Shown here one piece after another: positions 1 through 5,912 of a stretch of DNA of 6,013 nt. Every line of letters starts with the position of its first letter. The stretch's first letter is position 1. The position numbers and the translations under genes are program-made. The stretch is taken from assembly GCA_938028585.1 (NCBI GenBank), contig CALIZH010000042.1, positions 1 through 6,013 on the forward strand, given 5' to 3'. This DNA comes from an uncultured Actinomyces sp. (GTDB lineage: Bacteria > Actinomycetota > Actinomycetes > Actinomycetales > Actinomycetaceae). The notes beneath the pieces were generated by a model, which ran no database searches, was not told where the DNA came from, and saw only the letters and a list, made by a program, of their open reading frames with translations.

Positions 1-2
1 GG

Positions 3-740
3 TTTTGGGAAGTCTTCGTTGATTTTCTCGCGCACGTGGAGTGCGAGACCGGACCCTTGTTCCCAAATGAAGGGCGCTTAGTCTATCCCGCCACTGATGA
101 GGACCATGATGCGGGAGATATGTTTTCTCGCTTTAAAGAGCGGACGATTTATCGCGTGAAGGTACGCAAGAAGATCCCCGAAGAAGTACCTGAGATTGTT
201 ACTGCTTCCTCGCAGAATCAGTTTCGAGTTGTCGAGGTTTGTGAAGAGAACCCGCCGTGTCCAGAGTTGGAAGAGATTCTGGCTGAATACTGCAGGCCAA
301 TCATCTTGAATGACGAGGTCCTAGGAGAGCTAACCCTGGATAAGACCCTGGGGATCTTTGAAGGGAAAGCTCAGTGGCGCGGCGTGTCAATCGACATTTC
401 ACTGGAGGTTAACCCGGCTCAAAAGGCGAGCTGGACGAAAGCCAGAAAAGCGATGAAGAGCCTGCTCGCAAGCCAAGAACAATGGGACTGCGACATGCGT
501 GCCTGCGCGGCGCGTTCGTTGACCGCGAGCGCTCGTGATTGGCAGGAATCTGGGGACGACGAGGCTCCAGAAATTACAGAAGAGAGTTTTGCTCAGCGAA
601 TTGAGCTCAGCAGCATATCGATGAGTGCAGGCGGCTCATTCACCGCCTATTTCGACGATGATCAGATGTTCTTCGGACACTGCATCATGGTGCGAGGAAC
701 CCTAAAGAAAGGCGCCGTGTCGGCACATATGGGTGGCTGA
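3..740 (+). CDS. DUF2262-domain protein, 5' end outside window (partial)
   Basis: The reading frame is open to the left edge: eleven sense codons (FWEVFVDFLAH) precede the first possible start, a GTG at 36, so the true start most likely lies outside the window. About 245 residues are visible. The C-terminal half, roughly from base 300 to the stop, has the pattern I associate with DUF2262: a VLGELTLDK strand, then FEGKAQWRG, a helical stretch, and near the end SFTAYFDDDQMFFGHCI, matching the family's acidic-aromatic FxxGH signature. The N-terminal part has a TIYRVKVRKK strand. There is no signal peptide or membrane segment in the visible part, so it is probably cytosolic. DUF2262 proteins have no established function. 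It converges on the methyltransferase gene, with only 17 bases between the two stop codons, and is unlikely to belong to the minus-strand block. The family call is from recalled sequence pattern. Confidence 0.75.
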   Translation, partial: FWEVFVDFLAHVECETGPLFPNEGRLVYPATDEDHDAGDMFSRFKERTIYRVKVRKKIPEEVPEIVTASSQNQFRVVEVCEENPPCPELEEILAEYCRPIILNDEVLGELTLDKTLGIFEGKAQWRGVSIDISLEVNPAQKASWTKARKAMKSLLASQEQWDCDMRACAARSLTASARDWQESGDDEAPEITEESFAQRIELSSISMSAGGSFTAYFDDDQMFFGHCIMVRGTLKKGAVSAHMGG

Positions 741-772
741 GTATCCACTGCGCGCTCTCAGCTCTTATGTGC
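723..772. terminator. nested inverted repeat across the convergent gene ends (possible bidirectional terminator)
   Basis: An outer 7-base perfect repeat (GCACATA at 723-729, TATGTGC at 766-772) encloses an inner 6-base perfect repeat (GCTGAG at 736-741, CTCAGC at 757-762). The inner arms contain the stop codons of both converging genes. In RNA from either strand this could fold into a two-part stem. Neither side is followed by a T-run, so it is not a classic intrinsic terminator. A U-less terminator or an mRNA 3' stabilising hairpin is possible. Confidence 0.35.
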
Positions 773-1603
773 AGTAATCGCAAACTGAAGGGGCAGGCGC
801 TCGGGGTGCTCACGAAGATGCCAGCCGCCGGTGGAATCTTGTTCCATGAGTTCTGGCCACGGACACCATGCAGCGCGCGGGGACTCCTCGAGCTCATCGA
901 TCACCAGCCCCGCGTTGATGAGAGCTGTGACGATCTGGCCAAGGGAATGATTCCACTGGTGGTTCGTTGTGTGAGTAATCCGCGGCGCACCGGGGGAATC
1001 CACGTAGCTTGAATCGTCATCCCACGTCATCGGAGCATCCTGCTCGAAGTATGGCTGCTCAATCTTGAGCCCGTCGGAAATGTCCTCCCCGATTGTCATG
1101 AACATCGGGTGGTCATCGCGGATGAAGAAAGTGCCGCCCGGCTTGAGCAGGGAAGCGATGACTTGCGCCCATCGGGCGATATCGGGCAGCCAGCATAGGA
1201 CACCGATCGAGGTGTACACCAGATCGAAGTTGCCGGACACTGCTTGACGCGCGTCGTACACGTTTGCGTGAACGAACTCCACGTCAGCGCCTGCGCGTTC
1301 GGCGATGCTGCGCGCGTGGGCAAGCGAACCCTCGGACAAATCGAGGCCAATGACGCGCGAGGCCCCGCGGCGCGCAAACCCGATCGTGTCCGTTCCAACG
1401 TGGCACTGCAGGTGGATGACATCTTTGCCGGTGAGATCACCGAATCGTTCGATATCTTGGGCCAGTTCAGCGCTAATGGCCGTCGGGTCCTCGAGAAGGC
1501 GCTGGTAGTCGCAGTAGTTGCCAGCCATGTGCAGCTCGGCGCGGTCGTCCCAGTTGCGTTCGTTATCGGAAAACCATTGCGCTCGTCTGCTTGTTTCAGT
1601 CAT
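758..1603 (-). CDS. class I SAM-dependent methyltransferase
   Basis: This gene encodes 281 residues and probably methylates a small molecule or other unknown substrate in the cytosol. The Rossmann SAM-binding signature is visible: motif I VIHLQCHVGTD (62-72), the acidic end of beta2 at GLDLS (Asp88), ANVYD (113-117) after beta3, motif FDLVYTSIGVLCWLPD (126-141), and LLKPGGTFFIRDDHP (152-166). The C-terminal 110 residues are rich in Trp, His and acidic residues and probably form the substrate lid. No DPPY/NPPY or PC/ENV motif is present, so it is unlikely to be a DNA methylase. The ATG at 1603 is chosen because homologous proteins start at about MTETSRRAQWFS. The frame stays open upstream to 1708, but there it overlaps the membrane-protein gene out of frame and gives low-complexity Pro/Arg sequence. 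No Shine-Dalgarno precedes the ATG, and the upstream stop is 4 bases away, so translational coupling is likely. The substrate cannot be told from the sequence. Confidence 0.88.
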   Translation of the reverse strand: MTETSRRAQWFSDNERNWDDRAELHMAGNYCDYQRLLEDPTAISAELAQDIERFGDLTGKDVIHLQCHVGTDTIGFARRGASRVIGLDLSEGSLAHARSIAERAGADVEFVHANVYDARQAVSGNFDLVYTSIGVLCWLPDIARWAQVIASLLKPGGTFFIRDDHPMFMTIGEDISDGLKIEQPYFEQDAPMTWDDDSSYVDSPGAPRITHTTNHQWNHSLGQIVTALINAGLVIDELEESPRAAWCPWPELMEQDSTGGWHLREHPERLPLQFAITAHKS

Positions 1604-1611
1604 TTGGTCAT
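1600..1611 (-). promoter_or_regulatory. double ATGA coupling junction with 3-codon relay ORF
   Basis: Read on the minus strand, these twelve bases are ATGACCAAATGA. The first ATGA holds the stop (TGA, 1610-1608) of the membrane-protein gene. Its ATG opens an ORF of only Met-Thr-Lys whose own stop (1602-1600) overlaps the methyltransferase ATG (1603-1601) in a second ATGA. Terminating ribosomes could reinitiate directly or through the tiny ORF, which fits the lack of a Shine-Dalgarno. The bases are directly visible; a role in coupling is inferred. Confidence 0.45.
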
Positions 1612-2186
1612 TGTACGTCGGTGGGATGTTGGGGCGGGGTGCTTGCTGAGGCCTCGGCAGCGGCTTTGCGTGCTTTGTCCGCCCTGCGCAGCTGCAGGTA
1701 GAGGACAACGGCGGAAAAGAAGTCCGCGACGGCGAAGAAGTGCAGCGCTATGTGGAGCGCAGCGAAGGAACCGGGTAGCAGCTGGCGTTTTGCGGCGCGA
1801 ATGGAGGCTGCGAAACCGTAGGAGGACGTCGCGAGCATCAGAAGGTACGACATCGCGAGCAAGGGAAGCACGACGAAAGGCGCTGCAAGAAAAAGCCCGG
1901 GAATGACGAACATGATCGTCGCGATGCCCGTGGCGTAGAGGAATATCAGTGTGTAGAAGGGGATCATGCTGAGCTTCAGGAGAAAATCCCAAAAAGCCAG
2001 CCTGCGCGGGCATCCGCAGCCACGGTCGATGCATGCGCAGAGGATATTCATGATCCCTGCAATTAGTAGGAGGGTGCCCCACGTGGGCCAGTTGGTACCC
2101 CAGCCAAGAAGGTCATAAAAGGGCCCGCCACTGTAGACCGCAGCGATGAAAAGGAGCGGCAAGGCGGTGCGCACGACTTTGTACAT
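1608..2186 (-). CDS. multi-pass membrane protein of unknown function with CxC-x4-CxC motif
   Basis: The product has 192 residues. I do not recognise a named family with confidence, although the pattern resembles uncharacterised small membrane proteins of Gram-positive bacteria. Hydrophobic segments lie at about 7-25, 36-54, 73-93, 94-118 and 138-165, giving four or five transmembrane helices. A hydrophilic, Arg/Lys/Ala-rich tail runs from about 167 to 192 and is probably cytoplasmic. Just at the end of the second helix is CACIDRGCGCP, placing Cys50, Cys52, Cys57 and Cys59 as CxC-x4-CxC, a possible metal or redox site or lipid-anchored turn. The start ATG is well supported by AAAGAAGG (2193-2200 in plus coordinates), 6 bases upstream. 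The gene follows mcrC by 45 bases and is coupled to the methyltransferase, so it is probably co-transcribed with both. Whether it contributes to restriction or defence is unknown. Confidence 0.82.
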   Translation of the reverse strand: MYKVVRTALPLLFIAAVYSGGPFYDLLGWGTNWPTWGTLLLIAGIMNILCACIDRGCGCPRRLAFWDFLLKLSMIPFYTLIFLYATGIATIMFVIPGLFLAAPFVVLPLLAMSYLLMLATSSYGFAASIRAAKRQLLPGSFAALHIALHFFAVADFFSAVVLYLQLRRADKARKAAAEASASTPPQHPTDVQ

Positions 2187-2192
2187 GGCGAG

Positions 2193-2200
2193 CCTTCTTT
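2193..2200 (-). promoter_or_regulatory. ribosome binding site of the membrane-protein gene
   Basis: On the minus strand this reads AAAGAAGG, complementary to the 16S anti-Shine-Dalgarno, 6 bases before the ATG at 2186. It fixes this start over the alternative overlapping frames and shows that the gene, unlike mcrC and the methyltransferase, can be translated independently of its upstream neighbour. Confidence 0.7.
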
Positions 2201-2231
2201 CTGGTGAAAACTTGCACTACTGGCGAGGATA

Positions 2232-3266
2232 TCACCGTGAAAAGTGCTCCTCCACAATCCCATCGAGTTGTGCGCGGATCTCCTGAAAAGGTCTGTTGAG
2301 ATCGAGCGTCCTCACAGTTATCGCATTCCCGCTCATCTGATAGGCCCCATCGGGGTAGATCTCTTCATCGGTCTTCGCATACAAGAGCATGCCTGACACC
2401 CTGTGTGCCTCGCTGCTATACGCTGCCTCCATATTCTTCACGTACGTGAAGATCTGATAGAGGTTACCTGAATGCAGGCTCCGCGTACCAAAACGCTCCT
2501 GCGTAGTATGCGCATAGTACTTCGCGTCAATAATGAGCACCGTGTCCCCGCGCCTCAGAGTCACATCGGATCGCATCGTCGGCAGCATGTCATCGAAACC
2601 ATCATCAAGCGCCCACGCAATATGCGGCGCGCTCGCCTGAATCTCTGGATGCTCCTGGCGGTAGTACTCCAAAATAAATTTCTCGTACAAGCGGCACATA
2701 TTCTGCTCGTCCAAAAACTCAGCAAGCCGAGTTTCCCCGCCTTCATTGGTGTGCAAAAGCCCCGAGTAAATCAGCCAACAGACATTGATCAGCATGCGAT
2801 AAGTCTGATTATTGCGATCAAAACGCATACGCCAGTTCGCCGCGCCGAGCTCGATATCCGAAACCTCCGCGAAGAAGGGAAGGAAGCTGCGCAGTTCTTT
2901 CTTCCGAGGCCTCGATATCCGTGAGCGCAGCAAGGCAGTGCACGTCGCCTTGATGATCTGGTTCATCTGCGTGTCAAGCGAAAACTCGTCGTAACTGCAC
3001 ACCAACTGCCGGCGCAGAATTGAGCGCGTCTTGAGGGACTCCGTAACCTCGATTTTTCCGCGCAGAGAAGACAGCGGTTCTGTAACGTCGACATAGGAGC
3101 GCCCGAGGCCTCGCTTGAGCTGGGAGCGCACGCCGCGGATAAGGATCTCAGCCAAGAGCTCCGCAGTGGAGGCAAATTCCTCGGTTGCAATGTCGCGATA
3201 CCCCTGCTGGCGTAGCACCTGGAAGGCGTACGCGAGCATGTAGTAGGTGTTACGAATCGGAATCAT
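2232..3266 (-). CDS. mcrC: McrC, nuclease subunit of McrBC-type modification-dependent restriction
   Basis: This 344-residue protein is close in length to E. coli McrC (348). In McrBC systems McrC binds the McrB hexamer, stimulates its GTPase and cuts DNA carrying modified bases. The start MIPIRNTYYMLAYAF matches the family N-terminus (E. coli VIPVRNIYYMLTYAW). The N-terminal region includes the LRGKIE turn (68-73) and FSLDTQMNQIIKAT (95-108). The C-terminal nuclease domain holds YEKF (194-197), then the PD-(D/E)xK residues Asp234 in MRSDVTL and Asp247-x-Lys249 in LIIDAKYY, followed by NLYQIFTYV with Gln271 and Tyr275. All catalytic residues are present, so it looks active. Its ATG overlaps the mcrB stop as ATGA and lacks a Shine-Dalgarno, so its translation depends on mcrB, which would help set subunit ratio. 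The family call is secure; the modified base cut is unknown. Confidence 0.96.
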   Translation of the reverse strand: MIPIRNTYYMLAYAFQVLRQQGYRDIATEEFASTAELLAEILIRGVRSQLKRGLGRSYVDVTEPLSSLRGKIEVTESLKTRSILRRQLVCSYDEFSLDTQMNQIIKATCTALLRSRISRPRKKELRSFLPFFAEVSDIELGAANWRMRFDRNNQTYRMLINVCWLIYSGLLHTNEGGETRLAEFLDEQNMCRLYEKFILEYYRQEHPEIQASAPHIAWALDDGFDDMLPTMRSDVTLRRGDTVLIIDAKYYAHTTQERFGTRSLHSGNLYQIFTYVKNMEAAYSSEAHRVSGMLLYAKTDEEIYPDGAYQMSGNAITVRTLDLNRPFQEIRAQLDGIVEEHFSR

Positions 3267-4687
3267 TGGATCGAGCGACGAAGAGCCTCAGACCAGACGC
3301 GGACCTTCTCCTGGTCATCAAACCAGTACTCGCCAAGCATGGGGATCAGCTCGTATTCAATGATCGCTGAAAGGCTGGCGTGATCGACTGTTCCGCCAAG
3401 GAATCCGCAGAAGTAACTGTGTCCGATCATGAAGCCTTCACCAAGAGACTCATCGCTCGCGATCTCGGTGTTCAGCCGGGCCACGCACGAAACCAAATTG
3501 TCGAAAGCGGCACTGCCCACGGCCTCGCGATAGCGCGTGAAACCGGTGGATGAAAAGCCCGGGCTGAGGGTGAAAAATGCAAAGCGGCGACGCAGTGCGT
3601 AGTCGAGCAAAGCAAGCGAGCGGTCCGCTGTGTTCATCAAGCCAATCAGGAACACGTTGCTTGGCACGCAGAAACGCTCGCGCGAATAGAGCAGCTGGAG
3701 TTTGTTCTTCTCACCGCGTTTGTCGTTCTCGATGAGCATGAAGAGCTCGCCGAAAATCTTTGAAAGATTTCCGCGGTTGATCTCGTCGATGATGAAGAAA
3801 TAATCGCGCTCATTGTCGTCGGCTGCCTGCTTGCAGAATGTGTAGAACGCGCCCTTGGAAAGCTCGAAACCGTCCGCGCAGGGGCGGTATCCCTCGATGA
3901 AGTCCTCGTAGGAATAGCTTTGGTGGAATTGCACCATCATGACGCGTTTGGCGTCTTTCACGCCCATGATCGAATACGCGAGTCGCTTTGCCGCGAAGGT
4001 CTTGCCGACGCCGGGTGCACCTTGCAAAATGACGTTCTTCTTCGCGCGAAGTAGCCCGGTGAGAGTGTCATATTGCTGTTCGGACATGAAAACTTCCGAA
4101 AGGAAATCTTCCCTGTCATATGCGGGGTATTCGATCGCAGGCTGGTCATCGATGACCTCATCGGCCTCGACCTCGAAAAGAGTCTCAATGGCTGCAACAA
4201 GCGTGGTGTCATCCGTGATGTCAGTCAGCGTTTTCATGGGGAGTATGCGTTCAATTGCCCACTCGCCCTTGTGTGTCCACTCAACGCTGCGGAGGTTGGG
4301 GAAGTGCCCCTGGGCCTCGTCGTATTCGTAGTCCCCGGTGACGAGGCCGCGCCCGAGGATCTTCCCTCGGCCTCCCTTTACGAAAACGACGTCGCCGGGC
4401 TTGAGAGTGTTGGCGAACTGCCAGAGCGCGTAGGCGTCGTTGCGAGGGTTGGTCGTTCCTCTGCTTGAGTTGACCAAGGCAAGGTGGATCTCTTCTTTGC
4501 TTGCGTACGCGGAAAGGTCGCCGAGTTCATGCCAGGCAAGTCCCATCACTCCCTGGCTGTAGAAGTCCTCCCACATGCACGCGCCCTTGCCTGGCGCATA
4601 GAGCCAGTAGTGAGTCGTTTCAACATCGGCGTCACCGAGGGAGTTGTCGGTAGTTCTTATAGTGGGGGCGAATCCACCCATGTCCAT
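3263..4687 (-). CDS. mcrB: McrB, AAA+ GTPase with EVE/PUA-like N-terminal DNA reader
   Basis: This 474-residue protein is the motor and modified-base recognition subunit of a Type IV restriction system with McrC. The N-terminal part (about 26-147: HYWLYAPGKG, then LKPGDVVFVKGGRGKILGRG, then RSVEWTHKGEW) has an EVE/YTH (PUA superfamily) pattern rather than the DUF3578 reader of E. coli McrB. A linker (about 155-200) leads to the AAA+ domain: Walker A GAPGVGKT (223-230), FHQSYSYEDFIEGYRP (254-269), Walker B FFIIDEINRGNLSKIFGE (297-314), the McrB GTP-specificity motif MNTADRS (351-357), and LDYALRRRF (361-369) with the conserved arginines. IGHSYF (421-426) lies in the C-terminal helical lid. Every motif is intact. 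The ATG at 4687 is chosen for AAGGAAGG five bases upstream. A second in-frame ATG at 4681 is less well spaced. The frame also continues upstream to 4975, but that part lies inside the next gene and looks non-coding. It overlaps mcrC by 4 bases. Confidence 0.95.
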   Translation of the reverse strand: MDMGGFAPTIRTTDNSLGDADVETTHYWLYAPGKGACMWEDFYSQGVMGLAWHELGDLSAYASKEEIHLALVNSSRGTTNPRNDAYALWQFANTLKPGDVVFVKGGRGKILGRGLVTGDYEYDEAQGHFPNLRSVEWTHKGEWAIERILPMKTLTDITDDTTLVAAIETLFEVEADEVIDDQPAIEYPAYDREDFLSEVFMSEQQYDTLTGLLRAKKNVILQGAPGVGKTFAAKRLAYSIMGVKDAKRVMMVQFHQSYSYEDFIEGYRPCADGFELSKGAFYTFCKQAADDNERDYFFIIDEINRGNLSKIFGELFMLIENDKRGEKNKLQLLYSRERFCVPSNVFLIGLMNTADRSLALLDYALRRRFAFFTLSPGFSSTGFTRYREAVGSAAFDNLVSCVARLNTEIASDESLGEGFMIGHSYFCGFLGGTVDHASLSAIIEYELIPMLGEYWFDDQEKVRVWSEALRRSIQ

Positions 4688-4692
4688 AGCGG

Positions 4693-4700
4693 CCTTCCTT
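4693..4700 (-). promoter_or_regulatory. strong ribosome binding site of mcrB
   Basis: The minus strand reads AAGGAAGG with five bases to the ATG at 4687 and eleven to the second ATG at 4681. The spacing favours the first ATG and argues against the longer upstream frame. Confidence 0.7.
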
Positions 4701-4725
4701 GAACGCGCTTGTAAACCTGGGTCTA

Positions 4726-4755
4726 ATGCTAGTTTGCGTTGGGGCGTTATTGGCG
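4726..4755 (-). promoter_or_regulatory. weak candidate promoter for the mcrB block
   Basis: The 59 bases between hsmA and mcrB contain TAGCAT on the minus strand (plus 4726-4731), a TAnnnT -10 element in the context CTAGCAT that also occurs upstream of hsmA. No good -35 hexamer sits 16-18 bases upstream. mcrB may instead, or also, be read through from hsmA, since no convincing terminator separates them. Confidence 0.25.
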
Positions 4756-5214
4756 CAAGCGCTTGGCCTCGGCTCCAAAGATCAGTAGCCCAGCGACAAC
4801 AGAAGTGGCGATCGCGCTTGCAAAGGCGACATTCGAGTCGAGCTTGAGCGCCGGAATTCCCATGAACATCCCGCATACGTAGGGCACTAGCCACACCAAC
4901 CACACGCCAATGCTCAGGCGGTGGAAGCGTGAAAGCGTTTCGGGGTTCTTCTTCGCGTAGGCGATGGTTGCCCACGCGGCATGGATGATCATGAGGATGA
5001 TCGCGAGCAATCCGGTGGTGGCGTGCGCAAGATTCGCCGAGTTGCCTCGAGCGATTACAGACATGACAGCAGTTCCCGCGGTGTCAAAGACCAGGCCCAT
5101 GTAGAAGAAGATGATGTGTCCGAGCTTGAGCGTGCCCGCGCGGCGCTCGGCAAAGACGCCGATCGTGTAGAAAACAAGTGCCAGAGTGATAGCCGTAGAG
5201 GCGATTGCGATCAT
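4747..5214 (-). CDS. HsmA/TIGR03987-type small integral membrane protein
   Basis: The product has 155 residues, about the usual length for the TIGR03987 (HsmA) family. Five hydrophobic segments are visible at about 2-22, 32-54, 62-86, 100-118 and 127-147, with a positive C-terminal end KRLRQ. Characteristic stretches are LAHATTGLLAIILMIIHAAWA (split here by helix 3) and RFHRLSIGVWLVWLVPY. Four histidines (His33, His64, His78, His98) lie in or next to the membrane segments and could serve as haem or metal ligands. As I recall, the namesake HsmA of Clostridioides difficile is a haem-binding membrane protein made with its regulator HsmR during haem stress. The role here is inferred by family only. 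The ATG at 5214 is chosen because it starts at the first helix; it has only a weak GGGA upstream. Extension to the ATG at 5253 would add 13 polar residues and run through the promoter and palindrome. The gene follows the TetR gene by 89 bases. Confidence 0.8.
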   Translation of the reverse strand: MIAIASTAITLALVFYTIGVFAERRAGTLKLGHIIFFYMGLVFDTAGTAVMSVIARGNSANLAHATTGLLAIILMIIHAAWATIAYAKKNPETLSRFHRLSIGVWLVWLVPYVCGMFMGIPALKLDSNVAFASAIATSVVAGLLIFGAEAKRLRQ

Positions 5215-5236
5215 GGTTGTCCCGTTCCGTTGATTG

Positions 5237-5253
5237 ATGGATCTGCAATCCAT
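5237..5253. promoter_or_regulatory. 17-base inverted repeat at the expected hsmA transcription start
   Basis: ATGGAT-CTGCA-ATCCAT has perfect 6-base arms around five bases. It lies just after, and overlaps by two bases, the proposed -10 of hsmA, where a repressor would block initiation. Its sequence differs from the TGAACA sites, so a different regulator or an mRNA leader hairpin is possible. Confidence 0.4.
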
Positions 5254-5279
5254 GCTAGGAACGCGTGCGTGAACAACAA
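5252..5279 (-). promoter_or_regulatory. candidate hsmA promoter
   Basis: On the minus strand, TTGTTG (plus 5274-5279) and TAGCAT (plus 5252-5257) are separated by 16 bases, giving a plausible but weak sigma-70 promoter with a leader of about 30 bases. The -35 lies inside the 9-base inverted repeat at 5267-5296, so occupation of that repeat would block it. Confidence 0.4.
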
Positions 5280-5296
5280 TCCCCTGATGTTCACGC
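5267..5296. promoter_or_regulatory. 9-base inverted repeat with TGAACA/TGTTCA half-sites upstream of hsmA
   Basis: GCGTGAACA (5267-5275) and TGTTCACGC (5288-5296) are perfect reverse complements around a 12-base centre. Each arm contains the same TGAACA/TGTTCA half-site found in the palindrome upstream of the TetR gene, but here the half-sites start 18 bases apart instead of 7. It may be an operator for the neighbouring TetR protein, for example with two dimers. It may also form a hairpin after the tetR stop. No T-run follows on the minus strand, so an intrinsic terminator is less likely. Confidence 0.5.
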
Positions 5297-5303
5297 GAGG
5301 CTT

Positions 5304-5882
5304 TTACTTCGCGTTGTAGAGTCCTCGCTCAAGGAAAGTCAGCAAAAGTTCGCAGTCCTCGTCCCCCTTCTCAAGGGAGGTGAGCAGTGATCGCATGGTG
5401 AATTCTGCGATTGTCGAGGCCGTAGTCCCTTTGGGGAGTAGAGTCCACTTAATGCGCGCGTCCTGCTCGAGGATGCTTTCAAGCTGGGTGTGCGCGTGCG
5501 CGAGAACGGAACCCATGGCCTCGTGCGCGGCTAAAAAGTCCTGTTTGGGCAGCTCTTCGTGGTCGCGGAGCCACTCGCGGTGGAATGATGCAAAGGCTGC
5601 TTCCGTCTGCTCCCAGAGTCTGCGGCAAAACTGCACGAAGGACTCATTGTCGTCGATTCGGCACAGTTCTTGCGAGAGTGAGAGTTCAAAGTAGCGTCGC
5701 GCGGCGGCGACCATGATGTCGCTCTTGGAGGGGAAGACTTTGTAGAGGTATCCGACGGAAACTCCCGCGTTCTCGGCGAGCGCTCGGGCGGAGATCGCGG
5801 CAAGGCCGCCCCTTGCGCCGATCGAGTACGCGGCTTGGATGATCCGCTCTTTGTGGTCGAGAGTACTCACTTTTGGGTTCAT
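5304..5882 (-). CDS. TetR/AcrR-family transcriptional repressor
   Basis: This 192-residue protein has the usual TetR length. The N-terminal DNA-binding domain is clear: HKERIIQAAYSIGARGG (10-26, helix 1), then the helix-turn-helix ISARALAENAGVSVGYLYKVFPSKSDI (30-56; helices 2 and 3 with the typical YLYKVFPSK end). The remaining all-helical part (about 60-190) is the ligand-binding and dimerisation domain; its ligand is unknown. The ATG at 5882 puts helix 1 at the normal distance from the N-terminus. The frame stays open upstream to 5978 with another ATG at 5930, but that one lies inside the palindromic operator and the promoter. The Shine-Dalgarno is poor (AGGTG directly before the ATG). The gene is divergent from the one starting at 5967 and upstream of hsmA on the same strand, the usual arrangement for local control of both neighbours and of itself. 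Confidence 0.93.
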   Translation of the reverse strand: MNPKVSTLDHKERIIQAAYSIGARGGLAAISARALAENAGVSVGYLYKVFPSKSDIMVAAARRYFELSLSQELCRIDDNESFVQFCRRLWEQTEAAFASFHREWLRDHEELPKQDFLAAHEAMGSVLAHAHTQLESILEQDARIKWTLLPKGTTASTIAEFTMRSLLTSLEKGDEDCELLLTFLERGLYNAK

Positions 5883-5912
5883 CACCTGTCGTGTTGGGGA
5901 TGAGATATGCCT

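Noticed and set aside
758..1603. Methyltransferase as a protective DNA methylase for the restriction system
   Set aside because: No DNA methylase catalytic motif (DPPY/NPPY type or PC/ENV) is present, and McrBC attacks modified DNA, so it needs no protective methylase.
1604..1708. In-frame upstream extension of the methyltransferase by 35 residues
   Set aside because: It overlaps the end of the membrane-protein gene, gives Pro/Arg-rich sequence, and the family N-terminus fits the ATG at 1603.
1244..1906. Long plus-strand frames opposite the minus-strand genes, such as this one and 2472-2924 and 3939-4331
   Set aside because: They are antisense to well-supported genes, have biased Arg/Ser/Ala composition, and show no recognisable domain.
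4756..4765. CAAGCGCTTG palindrome at the 3' end of hsmA as a terminator
   Set aside because: It has no loop and no T-run and is inside codons before the stop; it is probably a chance consequence of the GC-rich coding sequence.
4688..4975. In-frame upstream extension of mcrB by 96 residues
   Set aside because: It lies inside the hsmA coding region on the same strand in another frame, is rich in Arg/Cys with no family match, and the AAGGAAGG site points to the ATG at 4687.
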